A stretch of DNA of 64,000 nucleotides from Lysobacter silvisoli (GCF_003382365.1 NZ_QTSU01000001.1:1798001-1862000); one strand, 5' to 3'; positions 1 to 9,322 are shown, counted from the stretch's first letter. The notes: generated by a model not told the origin, from the letters alone. Made by a program: numbers and translations.

Positions 1-3
1 GCA

Positions 4-1020
4 CTAGCGGGTGGCGGCCTGCAGCACGATCTCGCGGTCGCCCACGCGCTGCGCCTGCAGCGACCAGCCGCGTTCCAGCGCCGCCAGCAGCGCCGCCTGG
101 TCGTCGATATGGAACACGCCGCTGACCTTGAGCGCGCCCAGCTCCGGCTGGGCCAGGCGCAGGCGGGTGCGCGAGTAGCGGTTCATCTCGTCCAGCAGCT
201 GGTCCAGGCGGCGGTTCTTGAACACCAGATCGCCCTGCGGCCAGGCCTGAGCCACGGCCAGGTCCAGCGGGCGCTTGTCGCCCAGGCCGCCGCCGGCGTC
301 GATGCGCAGTTGCTCGCCCGGGGCCAGGGTGCTGCGGCGCAGGGGCGCCGCCTGGCCGCCGGTCTCGACCTCGACCACGCCCTCGATCAGGCCCACGTCC
401 ACGGCGCTGCCGTCGCGGCTGACCTGGAAGGTGGTGCCGATGTCGCGGATGGTGCCGGCGCCGGCCTTGACCAGGAACGGCCGCGGCCCGCCGCTGCGGC
501 CGGGATCGCCGCCCACGTCGAACTGGACCCGGCCCTGCGCCACCTCGACCACGCGGCGCTCGCCGTCGAAACGCGCGACCACCGCGCTATGAGTGTCCAA
601 CAGCAAGGTGGTGCCGTCGGACAGGGCCACCGTGCGCTGCTCGCCGATGGCGGTGGCATACCGCTGCACCTCCGCCTGCGGAGCGGCGCGCAGCCAATAG
701 ACCGTGCCCACGGCCAGCGCCAGGGTCGCGGCCAGGGCCGCGCCGGGCAGCAGCCAGCGCGAGGGCCGGCGCGCGCTGTCGCGCCGCGCCGAACGCGCCG
801 CGGCGCGCAGCAGCTCGTCGTCGCCGAGCGCGGCGCACAGCTGGTGCAGGCGCTGCGCCTCGTCGAAATCCTGGGCATTGGCCGGCGACTGCCCGCGCCA
901 GCGCTCGAACGCGGCGCGGTCGGCCGCGTCGCTGTCGGGGGCGTGCAGCCGGGCCACCCAGGCCTCGGCTTCGCCGTCGTCCATTTCGTACCGATTCGAA
1001 TTCGCGCTCGCCATCATCAT
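4..1020 (-). CDS. FecR-type anti-sigma regulator
   Basis: A 338-residue inner-membrane signal transducer of the FecR family, expected to hold or activate the adjacent ECF sigma factor in response to a TonB-dependent receptor. An N-terminal DUF4880-like cytoplasmic segment (about residues 17-60) is followed by one membrane helix (about 90-110), a periplasmic FecR domain (about 115-220, including GTTFQVS) and a C-terminal STN/DUF4974-like part (about 265-330). The start is the ATG at 1020, which overlaps the sigma-factor stop (ATGA), so the pair is translationally coupled. Two more ATGs follow at once, so the exact start may be 3 or 6 nt later. The usual third gene, a TonB-dependent receptor, would lie outside the window to the left; that is inference. 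Confidence 0.9.
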   Translation of the reverse strand: MMMASANSNRYEMDDGEAEAWVARLHAPDSDAADRAAFERWRGQSPANAQDFDEAQRLHQLCAALGDDELLRAAARSARRDSARRPSRWLLPGAALAATLALAVGTVYWLRAAPQAEVQRYATAIGEQRTVALSDGTTLLLDTHSAVVARFDGERRVVEVAQGRVQFDVGGDPGRSGGPRPFLVKAGAGTIRDIGTTFQVSRDGSAVDVGLIEGVVEVETGGQAAPLRRSTLAPGEQLRIDAGGGLGDKRPLDLAVAQAWPQGDLVFKNRRLDQLLDEMNRYSRTRLRLAQPELGALKVSGVFHIDDQAALLAALERGWSLQAQRVGDREIVLQAATR

Positions 1021-1616
1021 GCGCCACCTTCCGTGTCGGCGAGATTTTCCCTCAGGCGCAAGCGCAACAGCACCAGCGCGCGACCGATATGTTTCTCCAC
1101 GGCTTTGACGGATATCCCACAATGGCGAGATATCTCGGTGTAGCTCATGCCTTCGATGCGGTTGAGCAGGTAGACCTGGCGGCACTTGTCCGGCAGGCGC
1201 AGGATCGCTTCACGCACGCGCGCCAGCTCCTGTTGGTTGGCCACGCGCTGCTCGTGGGCGAGGTCCGCCGACGGCAGGCCGTGGAAATGCTGGTCGAAGC
1301 TCACGTGCGCGGCCGCGTGCTGGCTCTGCTGGCGGCGGCCGCGGTCGTTGAACTCGTTCATCGCGATCCGGTACATCAGCAGCTTGAGCTGGTCGGCCGG
1401 CTGGCCGCGGTAACGCATCAGCCGCACCAGGCTTTCCTGGGCGATGTCCTTGGCGTCTTCCTCGCTGGTGCGCTTGCACAGGAACCGCACCAGCGGCTCG
1501 CGGTGCTCGCGCACGAAGCGCTCGAAACCGTCGCCTTCGCTGGCGGCGGCCGGCGCGCGCAGGCCGGTCGGCGCCTCGGGCGCCTCGATCTGGGTCTGGG
1601 GCAAGGTCCAAGCCAT
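1017..1616 (-). CDS. ECF RNA polymerase sigma factor, FecI-like
   Basis: A 199-residue extracytoplasmic-function sigma factor. Region 2 lies around residues 31-100 (FVREHREPLVRFL, then DIAQESLVRL) and region 4 around 130-185, with a helix-turn-helix (MSYTEISRHCGISVKAVEKH). Both regions needed for core binding and -10/-35 recognition are present, and the length suits group FecI. It is the first gene of the pair with the FecR regulator, overlapping it by 4 nt. In this family the regulated operon is usually a TonB-dependent transporter for siderophores or oligosaccharides, but nothing here shows the substrate. The alternative, a stand-alone RpoE-type factor, is less likely because the partner is FecR and not an RseA-like anti-sigma. 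Confidence 0.92.
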   Translation of the reverse strand: MAWTLPQTQIEAPEAPTGLRAPAAASEGDGFERFVREHREPLVRFLCKRTSEEDAKDIAQESLVRLMRYRGQPADQLKLLMYRIAMNEFNDRGRRQQSQHAAAHVSFDQHFHGLPSADLAHEQRVANQQELARVREAILRLPDKCRQVYLLNRIEGMSYTEISRHCGISVKAVEKHIGRALVLLRLRLRENLADTEGGA

Positions 1617-1867
1617 CGCTCAGATGGCTCCCATTGCGTTGGACATCGGCTGTGTCATCCCCCTGCTCCGGGCTGGCTGGAATCACTGGCTGGCGGGCCG
1701 CGGCCCCGATGGGCCTGGGCGGCAGGCCGGTCCCAGGCCCCGCGCTAGCTTTGTAACACGGATTTCGCTATGCCCAAGGCTGGCTCGCGACTTTGCCAAG
1801 GCTGGCGAACGCGACGGCCATCGCACTCCAGGGCCCGCCCCGGCTCGTGGAACCCGCCCGCCTCGGC

Positions 1868-1900
1868 TAGAATCCCAGAGTTTGCCCACGTAATCAGAGG
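1868..1900 (+). promoter_or_regulatory. Candidate -10 element and ribosome-binding site of pyrH
   Basis: TAGAAT at 1868-1873 is a good sigma-70 -10 hexamer. No convincing -35 is visible; TGGAAC at 1848 is only 14 nt away. AGAGG at 1896-1900 is a Shine-Dalgarno sequence 6 nt before the pyrH ATG and fixes that start. The rest of 1617-1867 is the divergent leader shared with the ECF sigma gene and shows no further gene. Confidence 0.4.
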
Positions 1901-1906
1901 TCGCCC

Positions 1907-2629
1907 ATGTCCCAGCTCGCCTGTCGCCGTGTCCTGCTCAAGTTGTCCGGCGAGGCGCTGATGGGGGACGAGGACTACGGCATCGACCCCAAGGTGATCG
2001 GCCGCCTGGCCCGCGAGGTGGTCGAGGCCCAGCAGGCCGGGGCCGAGGTGGCCCTGGTCATCGGCGGCGGCAACATCTTCCGCGGCGCCGGCCTGGCCGC
2101 CGGCGGCATGGACCGGGTCACCGGCGACCAGATGGGCATGCTGGCCACGGTCATCAACGCCCTGGCCATGCAGGACGCGCTGGAGAAGCTCGGCGCCAAG
2201 GCCCGGGTCATGAGCGCGATCAAGATCAACGACGTGTGCGAGGACTACATCCGCCGGCGCGCGATCCGTCACCTGGAAAAGGGCCGGCTGGTGATCTTCG
2301 CCGCCGGCACCGGCAACCCCTTCTTCACCACCGACTCGGGCGCGGCGCTGCGCGCGATCGAGATCGGCGCGGACCTGCTGCTGAAGGCGACCAAGGTCGA
2401 CGGGGTCTACGACAAGGATCCGAAGAAGCACGCCGACGCGGTGCGCTACGACAAGCTCAGCTACGACCAGGTCATCGCCCGCGACCTGCAGGTGATGGAC
2501 ACGGCCGCGTTCGCGCTGTGCCGCGACAGCGACCTGCCGCTGCGCATCTTCGACATGAGCCAGCCGGGCGTGCTGCTGCGCATTCTGCGCGGCGAGAACA
2601 TCGGCACCCTGGTGCAGGGACGCGGCTGA
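1907..2629 (+). CDS. pyrH: UMP kinase
   Basis: A 240-residue bacterial-type uridylate kinase (amino acid kinase fold). It phosphorylates UMP to UDP with ATP in the cytoplasm and feeds pyrimidine nucleotides and UDP-sugars. Visible motifs are [11 protein letters not shown] near the N-terminus, the glycine-rich IGGGNIFRG, and [16 protein letters not shown] followed by [16 protein letters not shown], the nucleotide and UMP sites typical of PyrH. Full length for the family. The start is set by AGAGG six nt upstream. Unusually, the next gene is not frr but a metal exporter, after 600 bp of repeats. The tsf gene that often precedes pyrH is not visible. Confidence 0.98.
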   Translation: MSQLACRRVLLKLSGEALMGDEDYGIDPKVIGRLAREVVEAQQAGAEVALVIGGGNIFRGAGLAAGGMDRVTGDQMGMLATVINALAMQDALEKLGAKARVMSAIKINDVCEDYIRRRAIRHLEKGRLVIFAAGTGNPFFTTDSGAALRAIEIGADLLLKATKVDGVYDKDPKKHADAVRYDKLSYDQVIARDLQVMDTAAFALCRDSDLPLRIFDMSQPGVLLRILRGENIGTLVQGRG

Positions 2630-2640
2630 GCCGCCTGCAT

Positions 2641-2668
2641 GTAGGAGCGGCGCAAGCCGCGACCGCGA
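2641..2668. repeat. GTAG-type REP hairpin
   Basis: GTAGGAGCGG CGCAAGCCGC: a GTAG head followed by a GCGGC/GCCGC stem-loop, 11 nt after the pyrH stop. It is the same small palindromic repeat seen at 16693, 16840, 42871, 43069, 56733 and 56803. It matches the general form of GTAG-headed REPs known from Stenotrophomonas and relatives. Confidence 0.75.
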
Positions 2669-2715
2669 ATCCGCACCTACGCCGCAGCCCTCGCCCGCCT
2701 GCTTCCGCCTTTGCT

Positions 2716-2757
2716 TGTCTTCCCCCTTTGTTGAGGGGGATTGAGGGGGATTTGCTC
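2716..2757. repeat. Fragment of the TCCCCCT inverted-repeat element
   Basis: TTCCCCCTTTGTTGAGGGGG followed by ATTGAGGGGGATTTGCTC is one arm of the element found complete at 39595, 40555 and 46193. The other arm is missing, so this is a half copy. Confidence 0.6.
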
Positions 2758-2761
2758 TTGC

Positions 2762-3148
2762 CTTCAAGCAACAGCAACAGCTTCCGCATGCTACGCACGC
2801 GGGTCACTTTCTCTTGCTCGCCCAAGAGAAAGTGACCAAAGAGAAGGGCAGACTTAGTTCGACGCCGTGCGGCGCGAGAACGGAGCTTGCGCGGTGATTT
2901 TCCGATCGGGCCTCCTGCCCGAGCGAAAAACGGCGCACATCCTGTGCGCCGCCCCCCGCCTTCGCGGGGGCAGGCTCTTCGGGTCTTCCGATTGGGACCG
3001 CGAGGGCCGCAACGGCGTTGTAGGTCAAGAGCATTCGCTGCGCTCATCCCCTCACCCTAACCCTCTCCCGCAAGCGGGAGAGGGGATGCATACGGCGTTG
3101 CTGGTTTTAGCCCCTCTCCCGCTTGCGGGAGAGGGGTTGGGGTGAGGG
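2762..3148 (-). repeat. Composite hairpin repeat, copy 1 (inverted)
   Basis: Read on the minus strand this contains, in order: two palindromes CCCTCTCCCGC/GCGGGAGAGGG (3111-3136 and 3061-3084); a hairpin with a GGA loop and T-tract (2932-2950, then five T); a second AGGAG-loop hairpin (2906-2922); a 15-bp-arm hairpin (2802-2816 with 2823-2837); and a CGGAAGCTGTTGCTGTTGCT tail (2766-2788). The same modules in the same order occur at 16278 and 27220. It fills most of the pyrH to CDF gap. Open reading frames inside it simply follow the repeats and are not taken as genes. Confidence 0.85.
2926..2950 (-). terminator. Rho-independent terminator-like hairpin in composite repeat copy 1
   Basis: On the minus strand: arm GGCGCACA, loop GGA, arm TGTGCGCC, then GTTTTT. 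It faces away from pyrH, so it would stop transcription coming from the right and does not act as the pyrH terminator on the plus strand. Confidence 0.55.
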
Positions 3149-3226
3149 CACGCGGGGCAGCAATCTCGCGCCGCCACCAGCCCCTTGTAATAGTGTCCCC
3201 CACCCTCCCCATGCCAGCATCGCGGC

Positions 3227-4228
3227 ATGCACTCGCACAGCCATGACCATGCCGCGAACCCGACCCGGGCGTTCGCGGCGGTCACCCTGATCAATCTGGC
3301 CTATACGGCGCTGGAAGCCGGCTACGGTTTCGCCACCAATTCGCTGGCGCTGCTGTCCGACGCGCTGCACAACCTGGGCGACGTGCTCGGGCTGGCCCTG
3401 GCCTGGGGCGCGGCGGCGCTGGCGCGGCGCGCGCCGACCGGGCGCCACACCTACGGCTGGCGTCGCGCCACCCTGCTCTCGCCGCTGGCCAACGCCCTGC
3501 TGCTGGTCGCGTTCTCCGGCGCGCTGGGCTGGGAGGCGATCCGGCGCTTCAGCGCACCGCCGGACATTCCGGCGCTGCCGGTGATGCTGGTCGCGGCGCT
3601 GGGCATCGCGGTCAATCTGGGCGCGGCCTGGCTGGTGCGCGACGGCCACGAGCACGACCTCAACCGCCGCGGCGCCTACCTGCACCTGATGGCCGACGCG
3701 GCGGTGTCGCTGGCCGCGGTGGTGGCCGGCGCGGGCATGTGGTGGCTGGGCTGGACCTGGCTGGACCCGGTGACCGCGCTGCTGATCGGCGCGGTGGTGG
3801 CGGTGGGCGCGTTTGGCCTGCTGCGCGAGAGTTTCGACGCGGCCATGGACGCGGTGCCGCGCAGCATCGACCAGGCCCAGGTCGCCGAGTTCCTGGCCGG
3901 CCAGCCCGGCGTGACCGCCGTGCATCACCTGCACATCTGGTCGCTGGGCGCGGGCGAAATCGCGATGACCGCGCACCTGGTGCGGCCCGACGACCGCGAC
4001 CACGATCCGTTCCTGGACCGGCTCAACCGCGAGCTGGACCAGCGTTACGGCATCAACCACCCGACCCTGCAGATCGAGCACGGCGGCGCCTGCGAGCACG
4101 ACCGCCACCCGCGCGCGCCGCACGGCGGCCACGGCCATGCGGCGCATGCGCACGAAGAGGATCACGACCACGATCACGGCCATGAACATGGCCACGCGCA
4201 TCGCCCAGGCCATAGCCACCGCCACTGA
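3227..4228 (+). CDS. Cation diffusion facilitator (CzcD/ZitB-like metal exporter)
   Basis: A 333-residue inner-membrane divalent-metal/proton antiporter of the CDF family. Six hydrophobic helices precede a cytoplasmic domain. Metal-site residues are visible in TM2 (SDALHNLGD) and TM5 (HLMADAAVS), and the cytoplasmic part contains [10 protein letters not shown]. Both termini are histidine-rich: HSHSHDH at residues 2-8 and a His/Asp-rich tail over the last 50 residues, the usual sign of zinc, cobalt or cadmium handling. The start is the first ATG. No SD sequence is obvious. It sits alone between composite repeat copy 1 and the frr promoter, interrupting the usual pyrH-frr pair. Substrate metal cannot be fixed from sequence. 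Confidence 0.93.
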   Translation: MHSHSHDHAANPTRAFAAVTLINLAYTALEAGYGFATNSLALLSDALHNLGDVLGLALAWGAAALARRAPTGRHTYGWRRATLLSPLANALLLVAFSGALGWEAIRRFSAPPDIPALPVMLVAALGIAVNLGAAWLVRDGHEHDLNRRGAYLHLMADAAVSLAAVVAGAGMWWLGWTWLDPVTALLIGAVVAVGAFGLLRESFDAAMDAVPRSIDQAQVAEFLAGQPGVTAVHHLHIWSLGAGEIAMTAHLVRPDDRDHDPFLDRLNRELDQRYGINHPTLQIEHGGACEHDRHPRAPHGGHGHAAHAHEEDHDHDHGHEHGHAHRPGHSHRH

Positions 4229-4280
4229 GGCGCGCCGGGCATGACTCCGGGCACGCGCCGCACGCCTGCCCCCGGCCCTA

Positions 4281-4286
4281 TATAAT
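4281..4286 (+). promoter_or_regulatory. Perfect -10 hexamer upstream of frr
   Basis: TATAAT stands 35 nt before the frr ATG in an otherwise GC-rich stretch. No good -35 is present at 16-18 nt. A GGAG Shine-Dalgarno follows at 4311-4314. This gives frr its own promoter, needed because the metal exporter separates it from pyrH. Confidence 0.6.
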
Positions 4287-4320
4287 CCCGCGATTACCGT
4301 ACACAGGACCGGAGCCGGCG

Positions 4321-4878
4321 ATGCTCAACGAGATCAAGAAAGACGCACAGACCCGCATGGCCAAGAGCATCGACGCGCTCCGCCACGACCTGGTCAAGGT
4401 GCGCACCGGCCGCGCCTCGACCGCCCTGGTCGACAGCATCAAGGTCAATTACTACGGTTCCGACATGCCGCTGTCGCAGGTCGCCAGCGTGGCCGTGTCC
4501 GACGCCCGCACCCTGACCATCACCCCCTGGGAAAAGCAGATGGTCGGCCCGGTGGAGAAGGCGATCCTGGCCTCGGACCTGGGCCTGACCCCCAACACCG
4601 CCGGCACCGTGATCCGCCTGAACCTGCCCGCGCTGACCGAGGAGCGCCGCAAGGAGCTGAGCAAGCACGTGCACGGCGAAGGCGAGAACGCCAAGGTCGC
4701 GGTGCGCAACATCCGCCGCGACGCCAACCACCAGGTCAAGGAACTGCTGAAGGACAAGCAGATCACCGAAGACGACGCCAGCCGCTGCGAAACCGACATC
4801 CAGAAGATCACCGACAGCGCGATCAAGGACGTGGACGAGGTGGTCAAGGCCAAGGAACAGGAACTGATGGCGATCTGA
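4321..4878 (+). CDS. frr: Ribosome recycling factor
   Basis: A 185-residue RRF, which with EF-G splits post-termination ribosomes. Characteristic stretches are [13 protein letters not shown] near residue 27, [14 protein letters not shown] near 100, and the long charged helices of domain I in the second half. The length equals that of the family. The start has GGAG 6 nt upstream and a TATAAT box 35 nt upstream. It is followed after 170 nt by uppS, the standard order in gammaproteobacteria. Confidence 0.98.
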   Translation: MLNEIKKDAQTRMAKSIDALRHDLVKVRTGRASTALVDSIKVNYYGSDMPLSQVASVAVSDARTLTITPWEKQMVGPVEKAILASDLGLTPNTAGTVIRLNLPALTEERRKELSKHVHGEGENAKVAVRNIRRDANHQVKELLKDKQITEDDASRCETDIQKITDSAIKDVDEVVKAKEQELMAI

Positions 4879-4926
4879 CGTGGCCGGGTTCGCCCGCACG
4901 TCCGCGCGCCCCGACCGCGCCGCCGC

Positions 4927-4956
4927 GGAACTTCCGCCGGCGGCGCCGGTCCGCTA
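4927..4956 (+). promoter_or_regulatory. Possible sigma-E-type promoter before uppS
   Basis: GGAACTT (4927-4933) is the exact -35 of RpoE-type promoters. After a 15-nt spacer comes GTCCGCTA (4949-4956), a partial match to the GTC-AA/TCTGA -10. In Escherichia coli promoters of this class drive parts of the same rseP/bamA/lpxD block, so the placement makes sense. The weak -10 leaves this tentative. Confidence 0.35.
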
Positions 4957-5048
4957 CCGGTTCGCCACGGCCGCTCGCGGCAGTGGCGGGCGCTGATCGC
5001 GCCACGTTCCGAATCCGCCCCGCCCGTCACCCGATCCGCCGCCGGCCC

Positions 5049-5822
5049 ATGCCTTCCGACACCGCCACCGCCGCGCCGCGCGTCCCGCGCCACCTTGCCG
5101 TGATCATGGACGGCAACGGGCGTTGGGCCGAGCGCCGTCGCCGGCCGCGCATGATCGGTCACCGCGCCGGCGCGCGCGCGGTCGACGTGTGCATCGATTT
5201 CTGCATCGCCCGCGGCATCCACGCGCTGACCCTGTTCGCGTTTTCCAGCGAGAACTGGGGCCGGCCCGAGGAGGAAGTGGGCGCGCTGATGAAGCTGTTC
5301 CTGGGCGCGCTGGAGCGCGAGGTCGACGAGCTCGACCGGCGCGGCGTGCGGGTGCGCTTCATCGGCGAACGCGAGCGCTTCTCCGCGTCCATCCGCGAGC
5401 GCATGGACGCGGCCGAGGCGCAGACCCGCGGCAACGACGTGCTGCACCTGACCGTGGCCGCCAGCTACGGCGGCCGCTGGGACATCGCCCAGGCCGCGCG
5501 CTCGCTGGCCCAGGACGTGGCCGCCGGCCGGCTCACGCCGGAGGCCATCGACGAGGCCGCCCTGGCGTCGCGCATGGCCCTGGCCGACCTGCCCGCGCCG
5601 GACCTGTTCATCCGCACCGGCGGCGACACCCGGATCAGCAATTTCCTGCTCTGGCAGCTGGCCTACACCGAGCTGTGGTTCACCGAGGCGTTGTGGCCGG
5701 AACTGGATGCGGCCACACTCCAGCGCGCCCTGGACGATTTCGCCGGCCGCGAACGCCGTTACGGCCTGACCGCCGCGCAGATCGCAGCGCGCCCACTAGC
5801 ACCCGACGAGACCACCGAATGA
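5049..5822 (+). CDS. uppS: Isoprenyl (undecaprenyl) diphosphate synthase
   Basis: A 257-residue cis-prenyltransferase making undecaprenyl diphosphate, the lipid carrier for peptidoglycan and O-antigen. Signature motifs are present: IMDGNGRWA (catalytic Asp), the [12 protein letters not shown] segment, and the C-terminal [19 protein letters not shown]. The ATG at 5049 gives the usual family length. A GTG at 4983 in the same frame would add 22 unusual residues and is less likely. Its stop overlaps the cdsA start (ATGA), so the two are coupled. Confidence 0.96.
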   Translation: MPSDTATAAPRVPRHLAVIMDGNGRWAERRRRPRMIGHRAGARAVDVCIDFCIARGIHALTLFAFSSENWGRPEEEVGALMKLFLGALEREVDELDRRGVRVRFIGERERFSASIRERMDAAEAQTRGNDVLHLTVAASYGGRWDIAQAARSLAQDVAAGRLTPEAIDEAALASRMALADLPAPDLFIRTGGDTRISNFLLWQLAYTELWFTEALWPELDAATLQRALDDFAGRERRYGLTAAQIAARPLAPDETTE

Positions 5823-6655
5823 CCCGAACCCGCCTGCTCGCCGCGTTGGTGATGGCCCCGATCGCGATCGCCGCGATCCTGCTGCTGCCCACGCCCTGGA
5901 TGATGGCGGCGGCGGCGGTGCTGTTCCTGGCGGGCCTGTGGGAATGGTTCGACCTGGCCGAGATCGAAGACACCCTGTCGCGCACCGTGCTGCTGGCGGC
6001 CAACCTGGCGCTGATGGTGGCCATCGTCTGGGCCTCGCGCTCCAGCACCGGCTACACCTACGTGCTGTTCCAGCTGGCCTCGGTGATCGGCGTGGTCTGG
6101 TGGCTGCTGGCCCTGCTGTGGCTGCAGCGCTACCAGTTCGCCAGCAACCACGAATCCTATGCGCGCGCGTTCAAGCTCGCCGCCGGCGCGCTCAGCGTGA
6201 TCCCGGCCTGGTGCGCGCTGGCCTGGATCCACGCCGCCCAGCCCAACGGCCACCGCTGGCTGCTGACCGCGCTGGCCATCGTCTGGGCCGCCGACAGCGG
6301 CGCCTATTTCGCCGGGCGCAAGTTCGGCCGGCTCAAGCTGGCGCCGCGGGTCAGCCCGAACAAGACCGTGGAAGGGCTGGCCGGCGGCGTGCTGGCCGGC
6401 GTCGCGGTGGGCGTGTCGTTCGCGGTGTTCGCTGGCGCCCGGCCCGAGCAGCTGTGGAAGGTGGGGCTGGTGGCGCTGGTGGCGGTGCTGTTCTCGGTGG
6501 TCGGCGACCTGTTCGAGAGCCTGCTCAAGCGCCATGTCGGGGTGAAGGATTCCGGCAACCTGATCCCCGGCCATGGCGGCATCCTCGACCGCGTCGACGG
6601 CGTACTGGCCGCGCTGCCGGTGTTCGCCCTCGGCAAGGCCGTGCTGGGCTTCTGA
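5819..6655 (+). CDS. cdsA: Phosphatidate cytidylyltransferase
   Basis: A 278-residue polytopic membrane enzyme that makes CDP-diacylglycerol from phosphatidic acid and CTP, the entry to phospholipid synthesis. About eight hydrophobic segments are visible. The family signature is complete near the C-terminus: [13 protein letters not shown], then [11 protein letters not shown], with the conserved Asp residues. The start overlaps the uppS stop by 4 nt, and dxr begins 2 nt after its stop. Confidence 0.97.
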   Translation: MTRTRLLAALVMAPIAIAAILLLPTPWMMAAAAVLFLAGLWEWFDLAEIEDTLSRTVLLAANLALMVAIVWASRSSTGYTYVLFQLASVIGVVWWLLALLWLQRYQFASNHESYARAFKLAAGALSVIPAWCALAWIHAAQPNGHRWLLTALAIVWAADSGAYFAGRKFGRLKLAPRVSPNKTVEGLAGGVLAGVAVGVSFAVFAGARPEQLWKVGLVALVAVLFSVVGDLFESLLKRHVGVKDSGNLIPGHGGILDRVDGVLAALPVFALGKAVLGF

Positions 6656-6657
6656 AC

Positions 6658-7824
6658 ATGCAACGCATCGCCGTGCTCGGCGCCACCGGTTCGATCGGCA
6701 GCTCGGCGCTGGACGTGATCGCGCGCCATCCCGAGCGCCTGCAAGTCTGCGTGCTCGCCGCCGGCGGACGCGTGGACGCGTTGCTGGCGCTGTGCGAACG
6801 CCACCGCCCCGCGCATGCGGTCATCGCCGATCCCGAATGCTACGCGCCGCTGCGCGACGGCCTGCGCGCGCGCGGCCTGGACACCCAGGCCCACTGCGGC
6901 GACGCCGCGCTGGTGGACCTGGTCGCCAGCGACGCCTGCGACACCGTGGTCGCCGCGATCGTGGGCGCCGCCGGCCTGGATTCGACCCTGGCCGCGGCCG
7001 CGGCCGGCAAGCGCCTGTTGCTGGCCAACAAGGAATCGCTGGTGCTGGCCGGCGAACTGCTCATGCGCACCGCGCACGAGGCCGGCACCACCATCGTGCC
7101 GATCGACAGCGAGCACAACGCGATCTTCCAGTGTCTGCCCGATGCCCATGCCCATGCCGGCCTGGCGCGGATCGTGCTGACCGCCTCCGGCGGGCCGTTC
7201 CGCGGCCGCGCGCGCGAGGCGCTGGCCCAGGTCACCCCCGAACAGGCGGTGGCGCATCCGAAGTGGTCGATGGGGCCGAAGATCTCGGTCGACTCGGCCA
7301 CGCTGATGAACAAGGGCCTGGAAGTGATCGAGGCCCACCACCTCTTCGGTGTGCCCGGCGCGCGCATCGACGTGCTGGTGCACCCGCAGAGCCTGGTCCA
7401 CTCGCTGGTCGAATTCGTCGACGGCTCAACCCTGGCCCAGCTCGGCCTGCCCGACATGCGCACCGCGCTGGCGGTGGGTTTCGGCTGGCCCGAGCGCATC
7501 GCCTCGGGCGTGGCCGGCCTGGACCTGCTGGCCCACGGCCGCCTGGACTTCGAGGCGCCCGACCTGGACGCCTTCCCCTGCCTGCGCCTGGCCTTCGCCG
7601 CCCTGGCCGCCGGCGGCACCGCCCCGGCGGTGCTGAACGCCGCCAACGAAGTCGCCGTTTCAGCGTTTCTTCAGCGGCGGATCGGTTTCCTAGCGATACC
7701 GGCGCTGGTCGAGGACACCCTCGCCGCGCTGCCCTCCACCCCGGCCACCTCGCTGGCGGCCCTGCGCGATGCCGATGCGCAGGCCCGGCGCTACGCCGGC
7801 CAGGCCATCGACCACAAGGCGTAA
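6658..7824 (+). CDS. dxr: 1-deoxy-D-xylulose 5-phosphate reductoisomerase
   Basis: A 388-residue enzyme of the MEP isoprenoid pathway that converts DXP to MEP with NADPH. The N-terminal Rossmann motif is [29 protein letters not shown] and [11 protein letters not shown] carry the metal and substrate residues, and [18 protein letters not shown] the second part of the active site. Full length. It begins 2 nt after cdsA and supplies the isoprenoid precursors used by UppS and by IspA at 26283. Confidence 0.98.
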   Translation: MQRIAVLGATGSIGSSALDVIARHPERLQVCVLAAGGRVDALLALCERHRPAHAVIADPECYAPLRDGLRARGLDTQAHCGDAALVDLVASDACDTVVAAIVGAAGLDSTLAAAAAGKRLLLANKESLVLAGELLMRTAHEAGTTIVPIDSEHNAIFQCLPDAHAHAGLARIVLTASGGPFRGRAREALAQVTPEQAVAHPKWSMGPKISVDSATLMNKGLEVIEAHHLFGVPGARIDVLVHPQSLVHSLVEFVDGSTLAQLGLPDMRTALAVGFGWPERIASGVAGLDLLAHGRLDFEAPDLDAFPCLRLAFAALAAGGTAPAVLNAANEVAVSAFLQRRIGFLAIPALVEDTLAALPSTPATSLAALRDADAQARRYAGQAIDHKA

Positions 7825-7865
7825 GGCATGAGCCCGGCCCGATCAGCGCACGAGAGCACCGCCTT

Positions 7866-9227
7866 ATGAGCGAATTCATCGGTTCGGTCTGGTGGCTGCT
7901 GGTCAGCCTGGGCGTGCTCGTGACCTTCCACGAGTTCGGCCACTACTGGGTGGCGCGCCGTTCCGGGGTCAAGGTGCTGCGTTTCTCGGTCGGCTTCGGC
8001 AAGCCGCTGTGGTCGCGCCGCGACCGCAACGGCACCGAGTTCGCGGTGGCCGCGATCCCGCTGGGCGGCTACGTCAAGATGCTCGACGAGCGCGAGGGCG
8101 ACGTGGCCCCGGGCGAGGAGGCGCAGGCCTTCAACCGCCAGCACGTGCTCAAGCGCATGGCCATCGTGGTCGCCGGCCCGGTCGCCAACCTGATCCTGTG
8201 CGTGGCCCTGTTCTGGCTGATGTTCGTGATCGGCCGCCCGGACTACGCGCCCGCGGTGGGCCTGGTCGAAGGCGTGGCCGCGCAATCGGGCCTGCAGCGC
8301 GGCGACCTGGTCCTGGCCGTGGGCGACCGCGCCACGCCCACCTCCACCGAAGCCAGCTTCGCCCTGCTCTCGGCCGCGCTGGACCGCAGCGACGTGCCGC
8401 TGCGCGTGCGCAGGGCCGACGGCGGCGAAGCCGTGCGCACCCTGCGCCTGTCGCAGCTGCCGGCCGGCATCGACGAACGCAAGCTGCTGCAGAGCACCGG
8501 CCTGACCTGGCGCTTCCTGCTGCCCGAGCCGGTGATCGGCCGGGTGACGCCGGAGTCCCCCGCCTGGCGGGTACTGGCCGAAGGCGACCGCCTGATCGCC
8601 ATCGACGGCGAGCCGGTCAGCGCCTGGTCGGACATTCCGCGCCTGGTCGACGCGCTGGGCCAGCGCGGCGGCGAGGCCATGGTCGAAGTCATCCGCGGCG
8701 GCGACCGCCTGGCCCTGCCGCTGGCGCCCAAGCGCATGAAGCACCCGCAGACCGGCGAAGCCTACTGGGGCCTGGGCCTGGAAGCGGTCAAGAGCGAGCC
8801 CCGCCACGACGCCGTGCTGCGCTACGGCCCGCTGGACGCGGTGCCGGCGGCGCTGCGCGAAAGCTGGCGCCAGACCCAGGACATGGTGGCGATGATCGGC
8901 CGTGCGTTCAGCGGGCGCCTGTCGGTGGAGAACACCGTGGCCGGCCCGATCACCATCGCCCGCGCCGCCAACGCCAATGCCGAGCGCGGTGCGGCCTGGT
9001 ACCTGCAGATGCTGGCCCTGCTGTCGCTGAGCCTGGGAATCCTGAACCTGCTGCCGATCCCGATCTTGGACGGCGGTCACCTGCTGTATTACCTTATCGA
9101 GCTGGTCAAAGGCAGCCCGGTCAGCGAGCGCGTGATGGCCGCCGGGCAGTACGTGGGCCTGGCGCTGATCGTCGCCCTGATGGGCCTGGCGTTCCACAAC
9201 GACATCGTCAACAACCTGGTGCGCTGA
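7866..9227 (+). CDS. rseP: Site-2 intramembrane protease RseP
   Basis: A 453-residue inner-membrane zinc protease that cuts anti-sigma factors within the membrane and releases sigma-E. The HEFGH zinc motif is at residues 22-26 in the first helix. Two PDZ-like domains fill the central periplasmic part, and the second metal site, NLLPIPILDGGH, lies near the C-terminus. The length matches gammaproteobacterial RseP. The start follows dxr by 41 nt. The next gene in this conserved order is bamA. Confidence 0.97.
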   Translation: MSEFIGSVWWLLVSLGVLVTFHEFGHYWVARRSGVKVLRFSVGFGKPLWSRRDRNGTEFAVAAIPLGGYVKMLDEREGDVAPGEEAQAFNRQHVLKRMAIVVAGPVANLILCVALFWLMFVIGRPDYAPAVGLVEGVAAQSGLQRGDLVLAVGDRATPTSTEASFALLSAALDRSDVPLRVRRADGGEAVRTLRLSQLPAGIDERKLLQSTGLTWRFLLPEPVIGRVTPESPAWRVLAEGDRLIAIDGEPVSAWSDIPRLVDALGQRGGEAMVEVIRGGDRLALPLAPKRMKHPQTGEAYWGLGLEAVKSEPRHDAVLRYGPLDAVPAALRESWRQTQDMVAMIGRAFSGRLSVENTVAGPITIARAANANAERGAAWYLQMLALLSLSLGILNLLPIPILDGGHLLYYLIELVKGSPVSERVMAAGQYVGLALIVALMGLAFHNDIVNNLVR

Positions 9228-9322
9228 TGCCGGCCCTGCCACTCGACCCGATGCCTCGATCGAAAGATGTCGAAGCCTCGAAACGGCGCCCCGCGGGCGC
9301 TAACGAACCCCAACCGGACGTA

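Noticed and set aside
109-1143. 344-codon plus-strand frame opposite the FecR and sigma genes
   Set aside because: No recognisable domain; biased composition. The ATGA-coupled sigma/FecR pair explains the region.
2867-3145. Open frame of 92 codons with SPHPNPLPQAGEG-type sequence
   Set aside because: It is the translation of the CCCTCTCCCGC palindromes and composite repeat. The same peptide appears from every copy and both strands (for example 16280-16540 and 27346-27678).
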